Positions 9,734-19,323 of a DNA stretch of 64,000 nt are shown piece by piece. Origin of the DNA: Bradyrhizobium manausense. Its GTDB lineage: Bacteria > Pseudomonadota > Alphaproteobacteria > Rhizobiales > Xanthobacteraceae. The translations under genes and the position numbers were made by a program. Each line of letters opens with the position of its first letter. The first letter of the stretch is position 1. The DNA is taken from the NCBI RefSeq assembly GCF_018129685.1, contig NZ_JAFCLG010000005.1, positions 124,001 through 188,000 on the forward strand, written 5' to 3'. The notes beneath the pieces are model-generated. The model was not told the DNA's origin. It worked only from the letters and a program-made list of their open reading frames with translations, and did no database searches.

Positions 9734-11959
9734 CTACACCGCCAACTGCCTTGCCGCGGCAAGCCCCGCCAGCGCTTCGTCCAGCTTCTCGCGATCAAGC
9801 GGCTTGATCAAGAATCCATTCATGCCCGCCTCGAAGCAGGCGTAGCGATCTTCCACCAGCGTGTTCGCGGTGAGCGCGAGGATCGGCGTGTGGCGGCCGC
9901 CGGTGGCGGCTTCATGCGCGCGGATGCGCTTGGTCGCTTCGATGCCGTCGAGCTGCGGCATCTGGATGTCCATCAACACCAGATCATAGGGCGTGCCGGC
10001 CGAGCTTGCCGCAAGCCAGGATTCCAGCGCAGCCTCGCCTTGGACCGCGATGACGACGCGGTGGCCGAGCTTTGTGAGCAGCGACCGCATCAAGAGCGCG
10101 TTGATCTCGTTGTCTTCGGCGACGAGGATCGAGAGCCCGCCGGCGGGCGTCCTGATCGGCGCCGGCTCGAGAGGCTCGGGCGCGAGGTCCGGCGAGGCGA
10201 CCTCCGGTGTCAGCGCAAGACGCGCGGCAAGGGAAGCTGCACGCAGCGGCTTGACCAGGAAGCCGGTGAAAGCAGGCGAAAGCTTGTCGTGACGCGAGCT
10301 CGGCGTCAGTAACACGAGCCGCTGCGTCGCATAGGCGCGGGCGGCATCGCCCAGGCGATCGGCGGCGACCGCGCCCAGCGCCCGGTCGACCAGCATCGCG
10401 TGCCATGAGCGTTCCGGCAGCAACGCTTCGGCGACCGCTGCATCTGCGACCAGGCATGTCTGGCCGCCCCAGCGCTCCAGCCGCCGCGCGATCAGGGACG
10501 CTTCGATTCCGTCGGCCACCAGCAGGATGGATTTGCCGGTGAGGTCGGGGCTCGGGAACGCGGTGTGTCCGGCGTCGCCTTGCGAGGGCGCGAGCGGGAT
10601 CGCGACCTCGAAGGTCGAGCCTTTGCCCGGCTCGCTTTCCAGCGTGATGCGGCCGCCCATGCGCTTGACGATGCGCTCGCTGATGGCAAGGCCGAGCCCG
10701 GTGCCGCCATAGGTGCGGGCGACGCGGTCGTCGGCCTGCTCGAACTCGCGGAAGATGCGCGACTGCGCTTCGGGCGCGATGCCGATGCCGGTGTCGCGGA
10801 CCAGGAAGCTGATCTCGTTCGGCCAGATCCCGGGCTCGACGATCAGGGCGACGCCGCCTGATGCGGTGAACTTGATGGCATTGCCGGCGAGATTGAGCAG
10901 CACCTGCCGCAACCGCGCGGCGTCGCCGACGACCTCGAGCGGCAAGCGCTCGTCGACGTAAGCCGCGATCTCGAGGCTCTTGGCCTGTGCGCGCGGCGCC
11001 AGCAGTTCGGTAACCTCCTCGATCAGGGTCGAGAGCGCAAAGGGACGTTGGTCGAGATCGAGCTTGCCGGCTTCGATCTTGGAGTAATCGAGCAATTCCT
11101 CGATCAGCGCCATCAGCGCTTCGCCCGATGCTTTCACGGCCCGGGCATAAGTGGTCTGTTCCGGCGTCAGCGTGGTGTCGAGCAAGAGCCCGCCCATGCC
11201 GATGATGCCGTTCAGCGGGTTACGGATCTCGTGCGAGGCCATCGCGAGGAAGCGCGATTTGGCGCGGTTGGCGGCGTCGGCCTGGTCACGCGCGTCGGAC
11301 AAGGCGCGCTCGCTCTCGGTGCGGTCGGTGACGTCGCGGCCGACGCTCTGCAATTCGGCGGGCTGGCCCGCATCGTGCCGCACGAAGCCCTCGCGCCAGG
11401 CGATCCAGCGCGCACCGAGCGGCGTTGCGATCTTCTGGTCGTGGATGCGCGTGCCATTGCTTTCGCGCGCGCTGTCGCCCTGCTCCAGCACGTCGAAGTC
11501 AAATCGCGTGCCGACCAGCGCGCTGCGCTGCTGTCCGGCGAGCGCGCAATAGGCGTCGTTGGCGAAGGTGATGCGGCCCTGATGGTCGCGCAGCACGATC
11601 AGATCGCCCTGCTGCTCGAACAGGCTGCGGGCGCGCTCCTCGGCTTCCTTCAGTTCCCAATTGCGGTCGATCAGTGCCTCGTTGTGGGCGGCGAGCTTGC
11701 GCATCCGCCTGGCGACGAAACGCAGCCGCATGCTGAGCGTGGCAAGGCCGAGGCAGGCCAGCGCGAACAGGAAGCTCGCGCCGATCGCAAAGGTGTTGGG
11801 ATCGTAACCGGAATTTTCCGAACGACTGCCGGTGACGAAGCCATAGGCGCCGCCGAAGGTCGCCGAGAAGATCATGAAGGAGCGGATCGCAAAGGCGATG
11901 CGCGGATGCGCCCGCCTGAAGCGGCGCATGCGCACCTTGATCCGGAACGTCCGATCCAT
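9734..11959 (-). CDS. hybrid sensor histidine kinase with two receiver domains
   Basis: The 741-residue protein has two N-terminal membrane segments (about 22-44 and 56-76), a coiled segment, a PAS domain (about 110-212), a HisKA domain with the phospho-acceptor His243 in MASHEIRNPLNG, and a HATPase domain with DTGIGI and GTGLGLAIS motifs to about residue 460. Two receiver-like domains follow. The first (about 478-590) lacks the usual acidic pair (ILLVADGIEAS) and looks degenerate. The second (about 617-735) is canonical, with VAEDNEIN and VLMDIQMP. No response regulator is adjacent. The signal is unknown. Confidence 0.93.
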   Translation of the reverse strand: MDRTFRIKVRMRRFRRAHPRIAFAIRSFMIFSATFGGAYGFVTGSRSENSGYDPNTFAIGASFLFALACLGLATLSMRLRFVARRMRKLAAHNEALIDRNWELKEAEERARSLFEQQGDLIVLRDHQGRITFANDAYCALAGQQRSALVGTRFDFDVLEQGDSARESNGTRIHDQKIATPLGARWIAWREGFVRHDAGQPAELQSVGRDVTDRTESERALSDARDQADAANRAKSRFLAMASHEIRNPLNGIIGMGGLLLDTTLTPEQTTYARAVKASGEALMALIEELLDYSKIEAGKLDLDQRPFALSTLIEEVTELLAPRAQAKSLEIAAYVDERLPLEVVGDAARLRQVLLNLAGNAIKFTASGGVALIVEPGIWPNEISFLVRDTGIGIAPEAQSRIFREFEQADDRVARTYGGTGLGLAISERIVKRMGGRITLESEPGKGSTFEVAIPLAPSQGDAGHTAFPSPDLTGKSILLVADGIEASLIARRLERWGGQTCLVADAAVAEALLPERSWHAMLVDRALGAVAADRLGDAARAYATQRLVLLTPSSRHDKLSPAFTGFLVKPLRAASLAARLALTPEVASPDLAPEPLEPAPIRTPAGGLSILVAEDNEINALLMRSLLTKLGHRVVIAVQGEAALESWLAASSAGTPYDLVLMDIQMPQLDGIEATKRIRAHEAATGGRHTPILALTANTLVEDRYACFEAGMNGFLIKPLDREKLDEALAGLAAARQLAV

Positions 11960-12078
11960 CGCTACCGACCCCGATTCGTAAACCCGCCCCCGCCGTGCGC
12001 GACGATGTCTCGCCGACCTTGCGAACAGCTTGAGGCTTCGACGCCGCCTCCAAACAGGGTTGACGAGGTGTTAACCGA

Positions 12079-12549
12079 TCAGAGCGAGGCGGCCTGGACG
12101 GGCAGCGGCTGGCCGCCATGAGCGCCGACGATCAGCGCTGCGGCTTCCTGCTGCGAGAACGTCTTCGAGCGCACATAGATTCGGTAGTCAGCCGGTCCTT
12201 CGGTGGAGAGATAAATGACCGGGCCGCCGTCGACCGGCTGCGCGGCGATCGTGATGAGGCGCGTCGCCGGGTTGGCCCGACAGGATTCGGTCTCGGAGCC
12301 GAGACCGTCGTCGACGACCGCGAAGTCCGCGGCATCCGCATCATCGGTGATCTGGACCCGGACCGTGGCCCGCGACAGATCGTCGGTGAAGGCGACGTGG
12401 ACGCCCGCCTGCCAGACCAGGGCCGTCAGTTCGACCGAGGTGTCGCCGAGGGCGATACAGGGCTGCGAGACCGATCCGATCTCGCTGCGGGCGAAAACCG
12501 CAGCCGCCAACAGGGGAACCACTGAGGCCAGGATCTTGAAACGCAACAT
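12079..12549 (-). CDS. small secreted protein of unknown function
   Basis: The 156-residue product begins with a signal peptide (FKILASVVPLLAAAVFARS) and contains two cysteines (in QPCIAL and ESCRAN) that could pair in the periplasm. I recognise no domain. It lies 119 bp upstream of the hybrid kinase on the same strand and downstream of comM. Being next to a membrane sensor is suggestive of a periplasmic partner, but nothing in the sequence proves it. Confidence 0.65.
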   Translation of the reverse strand: MLRFKILASVVPLLAAAVFARSEIGSVSQPCIALGDTSVELTALVWQAGVHVAFTDDLSRATVRVQITDDADAADFAVVDDGLGSETESCRANPATRLITIAAQPVDGGPVIYLSTEGPADYRIYVRSKTFSQQEAAALIVGAHGGQPLPVQAASL

Positions 12550-12658
12550 GACACTCTACTCGCCGGGCCCGCGGGACATCCGTGAATGGAACTTGTGGGC
12601 CTTATGGTTTGCAGAGCGTAAAGGAAACTCGTTACCGCGGGGTTGACGCGCGGGATGA

Positions 12659-14197
12659 TCAGGCGAGCTGCCGCACATCCTCCGCGAGTGCGCGATAGGA
12701 CAAGGCTTCGGCGAGATGCAGCCGGCCGATCTTCTCGGTGCCGTCGAGGTCGGCGAGCGTGCGCGCCACCCGCAGCACCCTGTGATAGCCGCGCGCCGAC
12801 AGCCGCATGGTCTCGGCGGCATCGCGCAGCAATTTCTGTCCCTGGGTATCAGGCCTGGCGATGTCTTCGAGCACCGCCGCAGGCGCTTCGGCATTGGTGC
12901 GGACCCGCGGCAGGCCCGCCTTGGCGTAGCGTGCGAGCTGGATGTCGCGCGCGGCTGCGACGCGTGCCGCGACCTCGGCGGAGCCTTCTGTCGGCGGCGG
13001 CAGGATCAGGTCGGCCGCTGTGACTGCGGGAACCTCGATCCGCAGATCGATGCGGTCCATCAAGGGGCCGGAGATGCGTGCCTGGTAATCGCCGGTGCAG
13101 CGGTCGATGCGCCCGCGTTTGCAGGCATAGCCGGGCTCGAATGCATTGCCGCAGCGGCAGGGGTTCATTGCCGCAACCAGCATGAAGCGGGCAGGGTAGG
13201 TGACGCGGTGGTTGGCGCGCGACACCGAGACCTCGCCGTTCTCCAGCGGCTGGCGCAGCGAATCCAGCACGCGCGGATCGAACTCGGGCAGTTCGTCCAG
13301 GAACAGCACGCCCTGGTGCGCCAGCGAGATCTCGCCGGGTTTTGCGCGTGCGCCGCCACCGGTGAGCGCGGCCATGCTGGCGGAATGGTGTGGCGAGCGA
13401 AACGGCCGCCGCGATGTCAGCGCACCGCCCTCGATCTCGCCGGCGACGGAGGCGATCATCGAGACCTCGAGCAATTCGCCCGGCGATAGCGGCGGCAGGA
13501 TCGAGGGCAGGCGCGCCGCCAGCATCGATTTGCCGGCACCGGGCGCGCCGATCATCAGCAGGTGGTGGCCTCCGGCGGCCGCGATCTCCAGCGCGCGCTT
13601 GGCGCTCTCCTGGCCCTTGATATCGCGCAAGTCGAGCGGCGATGCGGCCGCTTCATGCACCTTCGGCACCGGCCGCGACAGCACTTGCGTGCCCTTGAAA
13701 TGGTTGGCGATCTGAATCAGCGAATGCGCGGCGACGATCTGGATATCAGGGCTCGCCCACGCCGCCTCCGAGCCGCAGGCCGCCGGACAGATCAAGCCCT
13801 CCTCGCGCACATTTGCGCCGATCGCAGCGGGCAGAACGCCGGCCACCGGCGCGATCGATCCGTCGAGGCCGAGTTCGCCGAGCACGGTGAAACCGGTCAG
13901 CGCATCCGGCGGGATCGCGCCGATCGCGGCCATCAGCCCCAGCGCGATCGGCAAGTCGTAATGGCTTCCTTCCTTGGGCAAATCGGCGGGCGCCAGATTG
14001 ACCGTGATCCGCCGCGCCGGCAACGCCAACCCCGAGGCGATCAGCGCCGAACGGACCCGCTCACGCGCCTCCGAGACGGCCTTATCCGGCAGGCCGACGA
14101 TGGCAAAGGCCGGCAGCCCCGGCGCGACCTGCACCTGGACGTCGACCGCGCGGGCCTCGATCCCTTCAAAGGCGACTGTCGAAACCCGCTGAACCAT
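12659..14197 (-). CDS. comM: YifB/ComM family Mg-chelatase-like AAA ATPase
   Basis: This family includes ComM, a helicase that promotes branch migration during natural transformation. The 512-residue protein has an N-terminal S5-like fold domain (VQVAPGLPAFAIVGLPD), a Walker A at about 215 (GAPGAGKSML), a FRSPHHSASMAALTGGG segment, a Walker B (GVLFLDELPEF) and the zinc-like MNPCRCG motif. The C-terminal Mg-chelatase domain has SARGYHRVLRVARTLADL. The gene stands alone and is divergent from the PilZ gene across 227 bp in which I see no clear element. Confidence 0.93.
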   Translation of the reverse strand: MVQRVSTVAFEGIEARAVDVQVQVAPGLPAFAIVGLPDKAVSEARERVRSALIASGLALPARRITVNLAPADLPKEGSHYDLPIALGLMAAIGAIPPDALTGFTVLGELGLDGSIAPVAGVLPAAIGANVREEGLICPAACGSEAAWASPDIQIVAAHSLIQIANHFKGTQVLSRPVPKVHEAAASPLDLRDIKGQESAKRALEIAAAGGHHLLMIGAPGAGKSMLAARLPSILPPLSPGELLEVSMIASVAGEIEGGALTSRRPFRSPHHSASMAALTGGGARAKPGEISLAHQGVLFLDELPEFDPRVLDSLRQPLENGEVSVSRANHRVTYPARFMLVAAMNPCRCGNAFEPGYACKRGRIDRCTGDYQARISGPLMDRIDLRIEVPAVTAADLILPPPTEGSAEVAARVAAARDIQLARYAKAGLPRVRTNAEAPAAVLEDIARPDTQGQKLLRDAAETMRLSARGYHRVLRVARTLADLDGTEKIGRLHLAEALSYRALAEDVRQLA

Positions 14198-14424
14198 GTT
14201 GCCCCCAGTACAATTAGGGGTAGCAGATCAGGACGGTTTTGACAAGAACAAAACAAGAACGAAGGTCGGCGCGCCGCAATCCCCTAACGATCCGTAAACC
14301 GGACGGAGACACTAAGCTTCGACTACGCCTCGAATGCGAGCGGCTGCGCTCAGCACATCCCAACACATGTCCGCTACTCCTAGAGGTGCGGGATGGGCCG
14401 TGATCTAACGGGTGAACAATTCAA

Positions 14425-14670
14425 ATGCTTGCAAATCGCCGCAGAAGCGAACGACGGGTGTGCAGCCGACTTGCCAAGATTCATTTTGGCGCGGGCTCGC
14501 TGCCGAGGGACTGCACGATCACCGATATCTCGGATGGTGGCGTGAAAGTGGTGGCGGAATTTCTGGAAGTGCCGCCGCAATTCACCATCATCTTCGCGCC
14601 GGATTATTCCCGCCAGTGCCGCCTGCGCTGGCGCATCGGCTGCGAGTTCGGTGCGGAATTTACCGACTGA
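14425..14670 (+). CDS. single-domain PilZ protein (putative c-di-GMP receptor)
   Basis: The 81-residue product is little more than a PilZ domain. The first half of the c-di-GMP signature is RRRSERR at residues 4-10, and the second is DISDGG near residue 37, matching the family pattern DxSxxG. Such proteins sense cyclic di-GMP and often affect motility, pili or polysaccharide. It sits 160 bp upstream of tadD on the same strand, so a link to the pilus genes is possible. The ATG at 14425 is the natural start; an out-of-frame ORF covers the same bases. Confidence 0.82.
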   Translation: MLANRRRSERRVCSRLAKIHFGAGSLPRDCTITDISDGGVKVVAEFLEVPPQFTIIFAPDYSRQCRLRWRIGCEFGAEFTD

Positions 14671-14832
14671 GCGCATGATCCGGACCCGGGGTGCCGCGTT
14701 AGCGCAAAGCGTGACGCGGTTTTGCGGAAAGCGCGTGCGCAAACTATGGGTCACACAAGCTCACGTTCTTAACCTGACTTTAGCGTTAATCGGCAAAGCA
14801 TCTCTGATCAGTCCGCCGGCGGTGATCAGAGT

Positions 14833-15609
14833 ATGTCGAAGCGTTCGTTCCCTGCCTCGTCCCCGGCGAGAGTCCTGCTTTCCGCGCTCGCGGTGCTAAC
14901 CCTCGCCGGTTGCCAGACCACGAGCCTGGACGACGTAACCGGTGCGCTCGGTGGCAAGTCGGAACCTGTCGCCAAGGCCGACGCCAGGTCGGATTTGGAC
15001 GCCCTGCGCGAACGCTACCGCGCCAAGCCCGGCGACCCCAATATCGCGCTCGACTACGGCAAGGCGCTGCGCGAGACCGGCCAGCGCGCCCAGGCGGTCG
15101 CCGTGATGGAGCAGGCGGTGCTCGCCCACCCCAACAACAGGGCGCTGCTCGCCGGCTATGGCCGCGCGCTCGCCGACAACGGCAATTTCCAGCAGGCCTT
15201 CGACGTGCTGAGCCGCGCGCATACGCCCGAGGATCCCGACTGGCGCATCCTGTCGGCACAGGGCGCGGCGCTCGATCAGCTCGGCCGCAACGAGGAGGCG
15301 CAGCAATATTACGCCGCAGCGCTGAAGATCGTGCCCGACGAGCCCACCGTGCTGTCCAATCTCGGCCTGTCCTACATGCTGCAAAACAATCTGCCGAAGG
15401 CCGAACAGGTGCTCGGCCGCGCCTATCAGCGCAACCAGCGCGATGTGCGGGTCCGCGCCAATCTCGCGCTCGTGCTCGGATTGCAGGGCCGCGAGGGCGA
15501 GGCTGAAATCCTCGTGAAGGCAGATTTGCCGCCGGACCAGGCCGCGGCCAAGGTCGCGGCGCTGCGCCAGGTGCTGGCCAAGAAACAGCAGCAGCGGGCG
15601 GAGAAGTAG
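14833..15609 (+). CDS. tadD: TadD-like tetratricopeptide lipoprotein (Flp pilus assembly)
   Basis: The 258-residue protein has a lipoprotein signal peptide with the lipobox LTLAGC at Cys27, then several TPR repeats between about 55 and 230 (for example the NIALDYGKAL and VLSNLGLSYML helices). TadD is an outer-membrane lipoprotein thought to help secretin assembly in the Tad/Flp pilus system. It faces the cpaBCDE genes tail to tail, which supports the assignment although orientation is reversed relative to a standard tad operon. Confidence 0.82.
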   Translation: MSKRSFPASSPARVLLSALAVLTLAGCQTTSLDDVTGALGGKSEPVAKADARSDLDALRERYRAKPGDPNIALDYGKALRETGQRAQAVAVMEQAVLAHPNNRALLAGYGRALADNGNFQQAFDVLSRAHTPEDPDWRILSAQGAALDQLGRNEEAQQYYAAALKIVPDEPTVLSNLGLSYMLQNNLPKAEQVLGRAYQRNQRDVRVRANLALVLGLQGREGEAEILVKADLPPDQAAAKVAALRQVLAKKQQQRAEK

Positions 15610-15660
15610 TTCCTCTGAGGTCAGTGAAGTGAGACTCGCTGGACGCGCCGACGGAGGTGC

Positions 15661-15701
15661 GTTCCCTCCCCCTTGTGGGTCCCACAACGGGTGGAGGGAA
15701 T
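15661..15701. terminator. hairpin between convergent tadD and cpaE
   Basis: GTTCCCTCC at the left pairs with GGAGGGAA at the right, with an inner stem TTGTGGG/CCCACAA. It sits in the 113-bp gap between tadD (ends 15609) and cpaE (ends 15723) and has the same outer arm as the hairpin at 735-764, so it is both a likely terminator and a member of a repeat family. Confidence 0.6.
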
Positions 15702-15722
15702 GGAGAGACCACGGTCTCGCGC

Positions 15723-17012
15723 TTAAGACGCCTTGCGATGCGGCGCCGATCCGCGTCCCGCTTTGCCCTTCAGCTTCTTCAAGAGCGGTCCGAGCAGCGA
15801 ACGCTTCGGCTTCCTCACCTCGCCGCGCCCGGCGAGGCGGTTGGCCATGTTCTGGAACAGCTCGGTGGTGCGGTGGCTCTTGGAGACCTCCGCGATCATC
15901 TGGCCGTTATTGGCCGCGGTCGAGAACAGCTTCGAATCGAACGGGATCACCGCGAGCGGCTGGCTCTCCATCGTCTTGGCGAACGACTTGACGTCGATCT
16001 CGGCACGCTTGTGCATGCCGACCTGGTTGATGCAATAGAGCGGCGGCCGGTCGTTCGGGCGCGCCGCCTTGAGCACCGACAGCATGTTCTTGGTGTTGCG
16101 CAGATTGGCGAGATCAGGCTCGGCAACGATCACGATGTCGTCGGCGTTGACCAGCGCGCGCTTGGTCCAGGCCGACCATTGATGCGGCACGTCGAGCACG
16201 ATGCAGGGGGTGGTCATGCGCAGCGTGTCGAAGATCGCGTCGAACGCTTCGGCGCCGAAATCATAGACGCGGTCGAGTGTGGCAGGCGCAGCAAGCAGGC
16301 TGAGATGCTCGGTGCATTTGGACAGCAGGCGCTCCATCAGCGCCGTGTCGGGCCTGTCCGGCGAGAGCACCGCGTTCGCAATGCCCTGCGCCGGGTCCTG
16401 ATTGTAGTCCAGGCCCGCGGTGCCGAAGGCGAGGTCGAGATCGATCACGACGGAATCGAGCGCGAGGTCGCGCGCAATGGTCCAGGCGACATTGTGCGCG
16501 ACCGTTGACGCGCCGACACCGCCCTTGGCGCCGACCACCGCGATGATGCGGCCGGTGATGATGGCTTCGGACGCCGAAAACAGGCTGCAGATCGAACGCA
16601 CCACGTCGATGGTCTCGACCGGTCCGATCACGTAGTCATTGACGCCGCGGCGTACCAGCTCGCGATAGGGCGCGGTGTCGCCGGGATTGCCGATCACGAC
16701 GACGCGGGTGCCGGGGTCGCAGACGCCGGCGAGGTCGTCGAGGCCCTCGAGAATGTCGCGCGTGCCGTCGGACTCGATCACGATGACGTTCGGCGTCGGC
16801 ATCGTGTCATAGACTTCGATCGCCGCGGCAAGGCCGCCGCTCCTGGCGGTGAGATGGGCCTTGGCGAGACGGCGATCCTGCCCCGCCGCGGTCACCGCGG
16901 CGAGCGTCTTCTCGGTCTCGCAAAAGGCCTGCACCGAGATACGCGGAACCGGCGCGATGTGTTCCCCGGGGTGCTGCGGATCGTCCGCCTCTTCGTCCTG
17001 GATGCCCGTCAT
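15723..17012 (-). CDS. cpaE: CpaE/TadZ pilus localisation ATPase
   Basis: CpaE/TadZ proteins direct Tad pilus assembly to the cell pole. The 429-residue protein has an N-terminal receiver-like domain (about 35-150, with NVIVIESDGTRDIL) lacking a standard phosphorylation pocket. A MinD/ParA-type ATPase domain follows, with the deviant Walker A VVGAKGGVGASTVAHN near residue 160. The C-terminus is very basic (PKRSLLGPLLKKLKGK). Its ATG overlaps the cpaD stop as ATGA. It is the last of four minus-strand cpa genes. Confidence 0.92.
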   Translation of the reverse strand: MTGIQDEEADDPQHPGEHIAPVPRISVQAFCETEKTLAAVTAAGQDRRLAKAHLTARSGGLAAAIEVYDTMPTPNVIVIESDGTRDILEGLDDLAGVCDPGTRVVVIGNPGDTAPYRELVRRGVNDYVIGPVETIDVVRSICSLFSASEAIITGRIIAVVGAKGGVGASTVAHNVAWTIARDLALDSVVIDLDLAFGTAGLDYNQDPAQGIANAVLSPDRPDTALMERLLSKCTEHLSLLAAPATLDRVYDFGAEAFDAIFDTLRMTTPCIVLDVPHQWSAWTKRALVNADDIVIVAEPDLANLRNTKNMLSVLKAARPNDRPPLYCINQVGMHKRAEIDVKSFAKTMESQPLAVIPFDSKLFSTAANNGQMIAEVSKSHRTTELFQNMANRLAGRGEVRKPKRSLLGPLLKKLKGKAGRGSAPHRKAS

Positions 17013-17743
17013 TTGCCTGTATCGCTCAGTTTGGCCTTTTCGGCCTCGGGATAGGTGGTCGTGGTCGCGTTACCCTTGCGGTAGCGGTCGAAGGCGATGT
17101 CACGCCGCGCGGTATAGGCCGGCGTTTCCGCGCGCGGCTGCTCGAGGTCGGCGGGGTTGTCGACCATGGCCGCGAGATTGCGCTGGGTGGCGCAACCGAA
17201 ATTGAAATAAGGCTGGTTCTCGTTGTAGCCGGGATCGACGATGGACGGGCCTATGTCCTCGGGCCACAGCCCGCAAGGGCCGGCGACCGCCGTCATCCTG
17301 GAATAGCTCAGCCGGATGGTCGGCAGCAGGCCGGGATCATCGGGGCGGTAGGAATGCTGGACGATGGCGCGCGCGGGCACGCCGCCGCTGCCGAGCACGG
17401 CGCGGATCTCGTGATAGGTCGCAGCGGCCGCGCGCGAATTCGCGGCGTCGATCGGGACATCGACGACGACCGAGCCGGTGCCTTCGCGGACCCAGTCCCG
17501 GGCAATGCCCATCACGTCGGCCTGCTGCGGCGCCGAGAGACCGCCGCGCGCCTTGCCGACGAAGATCACGATGGAGCGCTTGCCGTCCTGCACCGCGATC
17601 GGGTGACGCATGCGGTAGTCGATCGGCACCGTCTGGGTGGTGACGACGTCGCCGGTGGTGTTGCAGGCTCCGAGCATGACGGAGAGCCCCGTCAGCGCGA
17701 GCGCGATGCGCAAATTGCGACGTCGATCCGATGTCTTCGTCAT
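17009..17743 (-). CDS. cpaD: CpaD pilus assembly lipoprotein
   Basis: The 244-residue protein carries a lipoprotein signal with LGAC at Cys27 and matches the CpaD family: DYRMRHPIAV near residue 42, a VDVPIDAANSRAAA block, CGLWPEDIGP and the FGCATQRNLAAMVDNPADL motif. CpaD associates with the CpaC secretin in the outer membrane. It lies between cpaC (52-bp gap) and cpaE (4-base overlap). Confidence 0.93.
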   Translation of the reverse strand: MTKTSDRRRNLRIALALTGLSVMLGACNTTGDVVTTQTVPIDYRMRHPIAVQDGKRSIVIFVGKARGGLSAPQQADVMGIARDWVREGTGSVVVDVPIDAANSRAAAATYHEIRAVLGSGGVPARAIVQHSYRPDDPGLLPTIRLSYSRMTAVAGPCGLWPEDIGPSIVDPGYNENQPYFNFGCATQRNLAAMVDNPADLEQPRAETPAYTARRDIAFDRYRKGNATTTTYPEAEKAKLSDTGK

Positions 17744-17795
17744 CGCCTAGTCCCCTCTTGCCCCGTGTCTCGCCCCGGTCCCCAAACCGTTCGTG

Positions 17796-19313
17796 TCAGT
17801 CGATGATGAAGCCGAAATCGCCGCTGTTGCCGTCGATCGGATCGACGCGGCGCGCGATGCCATAGAGGCGGTTCATGCGGCCGAGCAGCGCTGATTGCGC
17901 ATCCGAGGACGGCGCGAAGCCGTCATCGGGGCGCGACAATTCCTTCTGCGCGACCGCGCGCACCACATAGGGCGTCACGATCACCATCAGCTCGGTCTCG
18001 TTGTTGACGAAGTCCTGGCTGCGGAACAGCGCGCCGAGGATCGGGATCTGGTCGACACCGGGCAGGCCGTTGACGGCCTGCTTGGTCTGCTGCTGGATCA
18101 GGCCGGCCATCGCCATCGAGCCGCCTGACGGGATTTCCAGCGTGGTCTCGGCGCGGCGGGTCTGCACGGAGGGAATCGTGACGGAGTTGGTCGTGCCCGA
18201 GGACAGCGCCTGCGACACCGTGATGGAGTTCTGGTTCGACAGCTCCGACACTTCGGTCATCACGCGCAGGCTGATGCGGCCTTCGCTGAGCACGACCGGG
18301 GTGAAGTTCAAGGAGATGCCGAACTTCTTGTAGGTGATCTGGGTCGTACAGACATGGGTTACCGGGTCGCAGGCGTAGCCGCCGGGAATTGGAAATTCGC
18401 CGCCTGCGATGAAGGTCGCCGATTCACCCGAGATTGCGGTCAGGCTCGGTTCGGCCAATGTCCGCATCACGCCCGCGCTTTCCATCGCGCGCATGGTGGC
18501 GTTGACTGTGGCGACGCCCTTGGCGAGGCCGGTCACGCCAAGCCCGTTATTGCCGACCAGCGGTCCGCTACTGGCCGTGAACGGGTTGGAATTGTTGAAG
18601 TTGACCACCGCAGTGCCGGCATTCAGGCTGGCGCTGAGATCGACGCCCAATTGCTTGATGATGTCGCGGCGGACTTCGCCGACGACGACTTTCAGCATGA
18701 CCTGGTCACGGCCGCGCACGACGATGTTGTTGACGACCTTGTCATTGCCGCCGACGAGCTTGGCGGCGATGTCGCCGGCCTGCTGGGCCTCGACCGGGCT
18801 CGCCACCGAGCCGGTCAGCATCACGCTGTCGCCGACGCCCTCGATCTGCACGCCCGGCAGCAACTGCCGCAGCGCCGTGCGCATGCCGTTGAGGTCGCGC
18901 TTCACCGCGATGTCGTAGGAGGCGACCTGCTGGCCGTCGGCGCTGAAGAACACCACGTTGGTCTGGCCGACCTGTCCGCCGATGATGTAGGCGCGCTGCG
19001 CCGAGCGGATCACTGCATTGGCGATCTTGGGATCGGCCACCAGCACGTCCTTGACCTCGCGCGGCAGGTCGACGACGATCGATTTGCCGATGCCGAGCGA
19101 CAGCGAACGTGACCGCGCCGCCGCGATGGTCGCGACCGGCGATACGCCGAGGTCCGGCGCCTGCATCGGCGCCTGGTCTCCGACCGGCGCATCCGCGGCG
19201 CGGACGACATCAGGAGCCGCGACCAGCCCCAGCATCAACATGGCCCCTGCCCAGAACGAGCCGGCGCGCTTCCCCCGAATGCGCAGGCCCATCCGATAGT
19301 CCCCGTAATTCAT
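17796..19313 (-). CDS. cpaC: CpaC/RcpA outer-membrane secretin of the Flp pilus
   Basis: CpaC forms the outer-membrane channel through which the Flp pilus passes. The 505-residue protein has a signal peptide (about 15-38), a pilus/BON-like N-domain (IVVDLPREVKDVLVADPKIAN) and a C-terminal secretin domain. Secretin signatures include FIAGGEFPIP, FKFGISLNFTPVVL-type strands and VPLLG-like DQIPILGALF near residue 410. The first ATG is at 19313 with GGAGA upstream; an ATG at 19292 is also possible. It follows cpaB by 10 bp. Confidence 0.94.
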   Translation of the reverse strand: MNYGDYRMGLRIRGKRAGSFWAGAMLMLGLVAAPDVVRAADAPVGDQAPMQAPDLGVSPVATIAAARSRSLSLGIGKSIVVDLPREVKDVLVADPKIANAVIRSAQRAYIIGGQVGQTNVVFFSADGQQVASYDIAVKRDLNGMRTALRQLLPGVQIEGVGDSVMLTGSVASPVEAQQAGDIAAKLVGGNDKVVNNIVVRGRDQVMLKVVVGEVRRDIIKQLGVDLSASLNAGTAVVNFNNSNPFTASSGPLVGNNGLGVTGLAKGVATVNATMRAMESAGVMRTLAEPSLTAISGESATFIAGGEFPIPGGYACDPVTHVCTTQITYKKFGISLNFTPVVLSEGRISLRVMTEVSELSNQNSITVSQALSSGTTNSVTIPSVQTRRAETTLEIPSGGSMAMAGLIQQQTKQAVNGLPGVDQIPILGALFRSQDFVNNETELMVIVTPYVVRAVAQKELSRPDDGFAPSSDAQSALLGRMNRLYGIARRVDPIDGNSGDFGFIID

Positions 19314-19323
19314 GATGTCTCCA

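Noticed and set aside
14660..14745. GCATGATC-type palindrome after the PilZ gene
   Set aside because: Only one arm (GCATGATCC) is recognisable; the matching right arm is missing, so I do not list it as a repeat.
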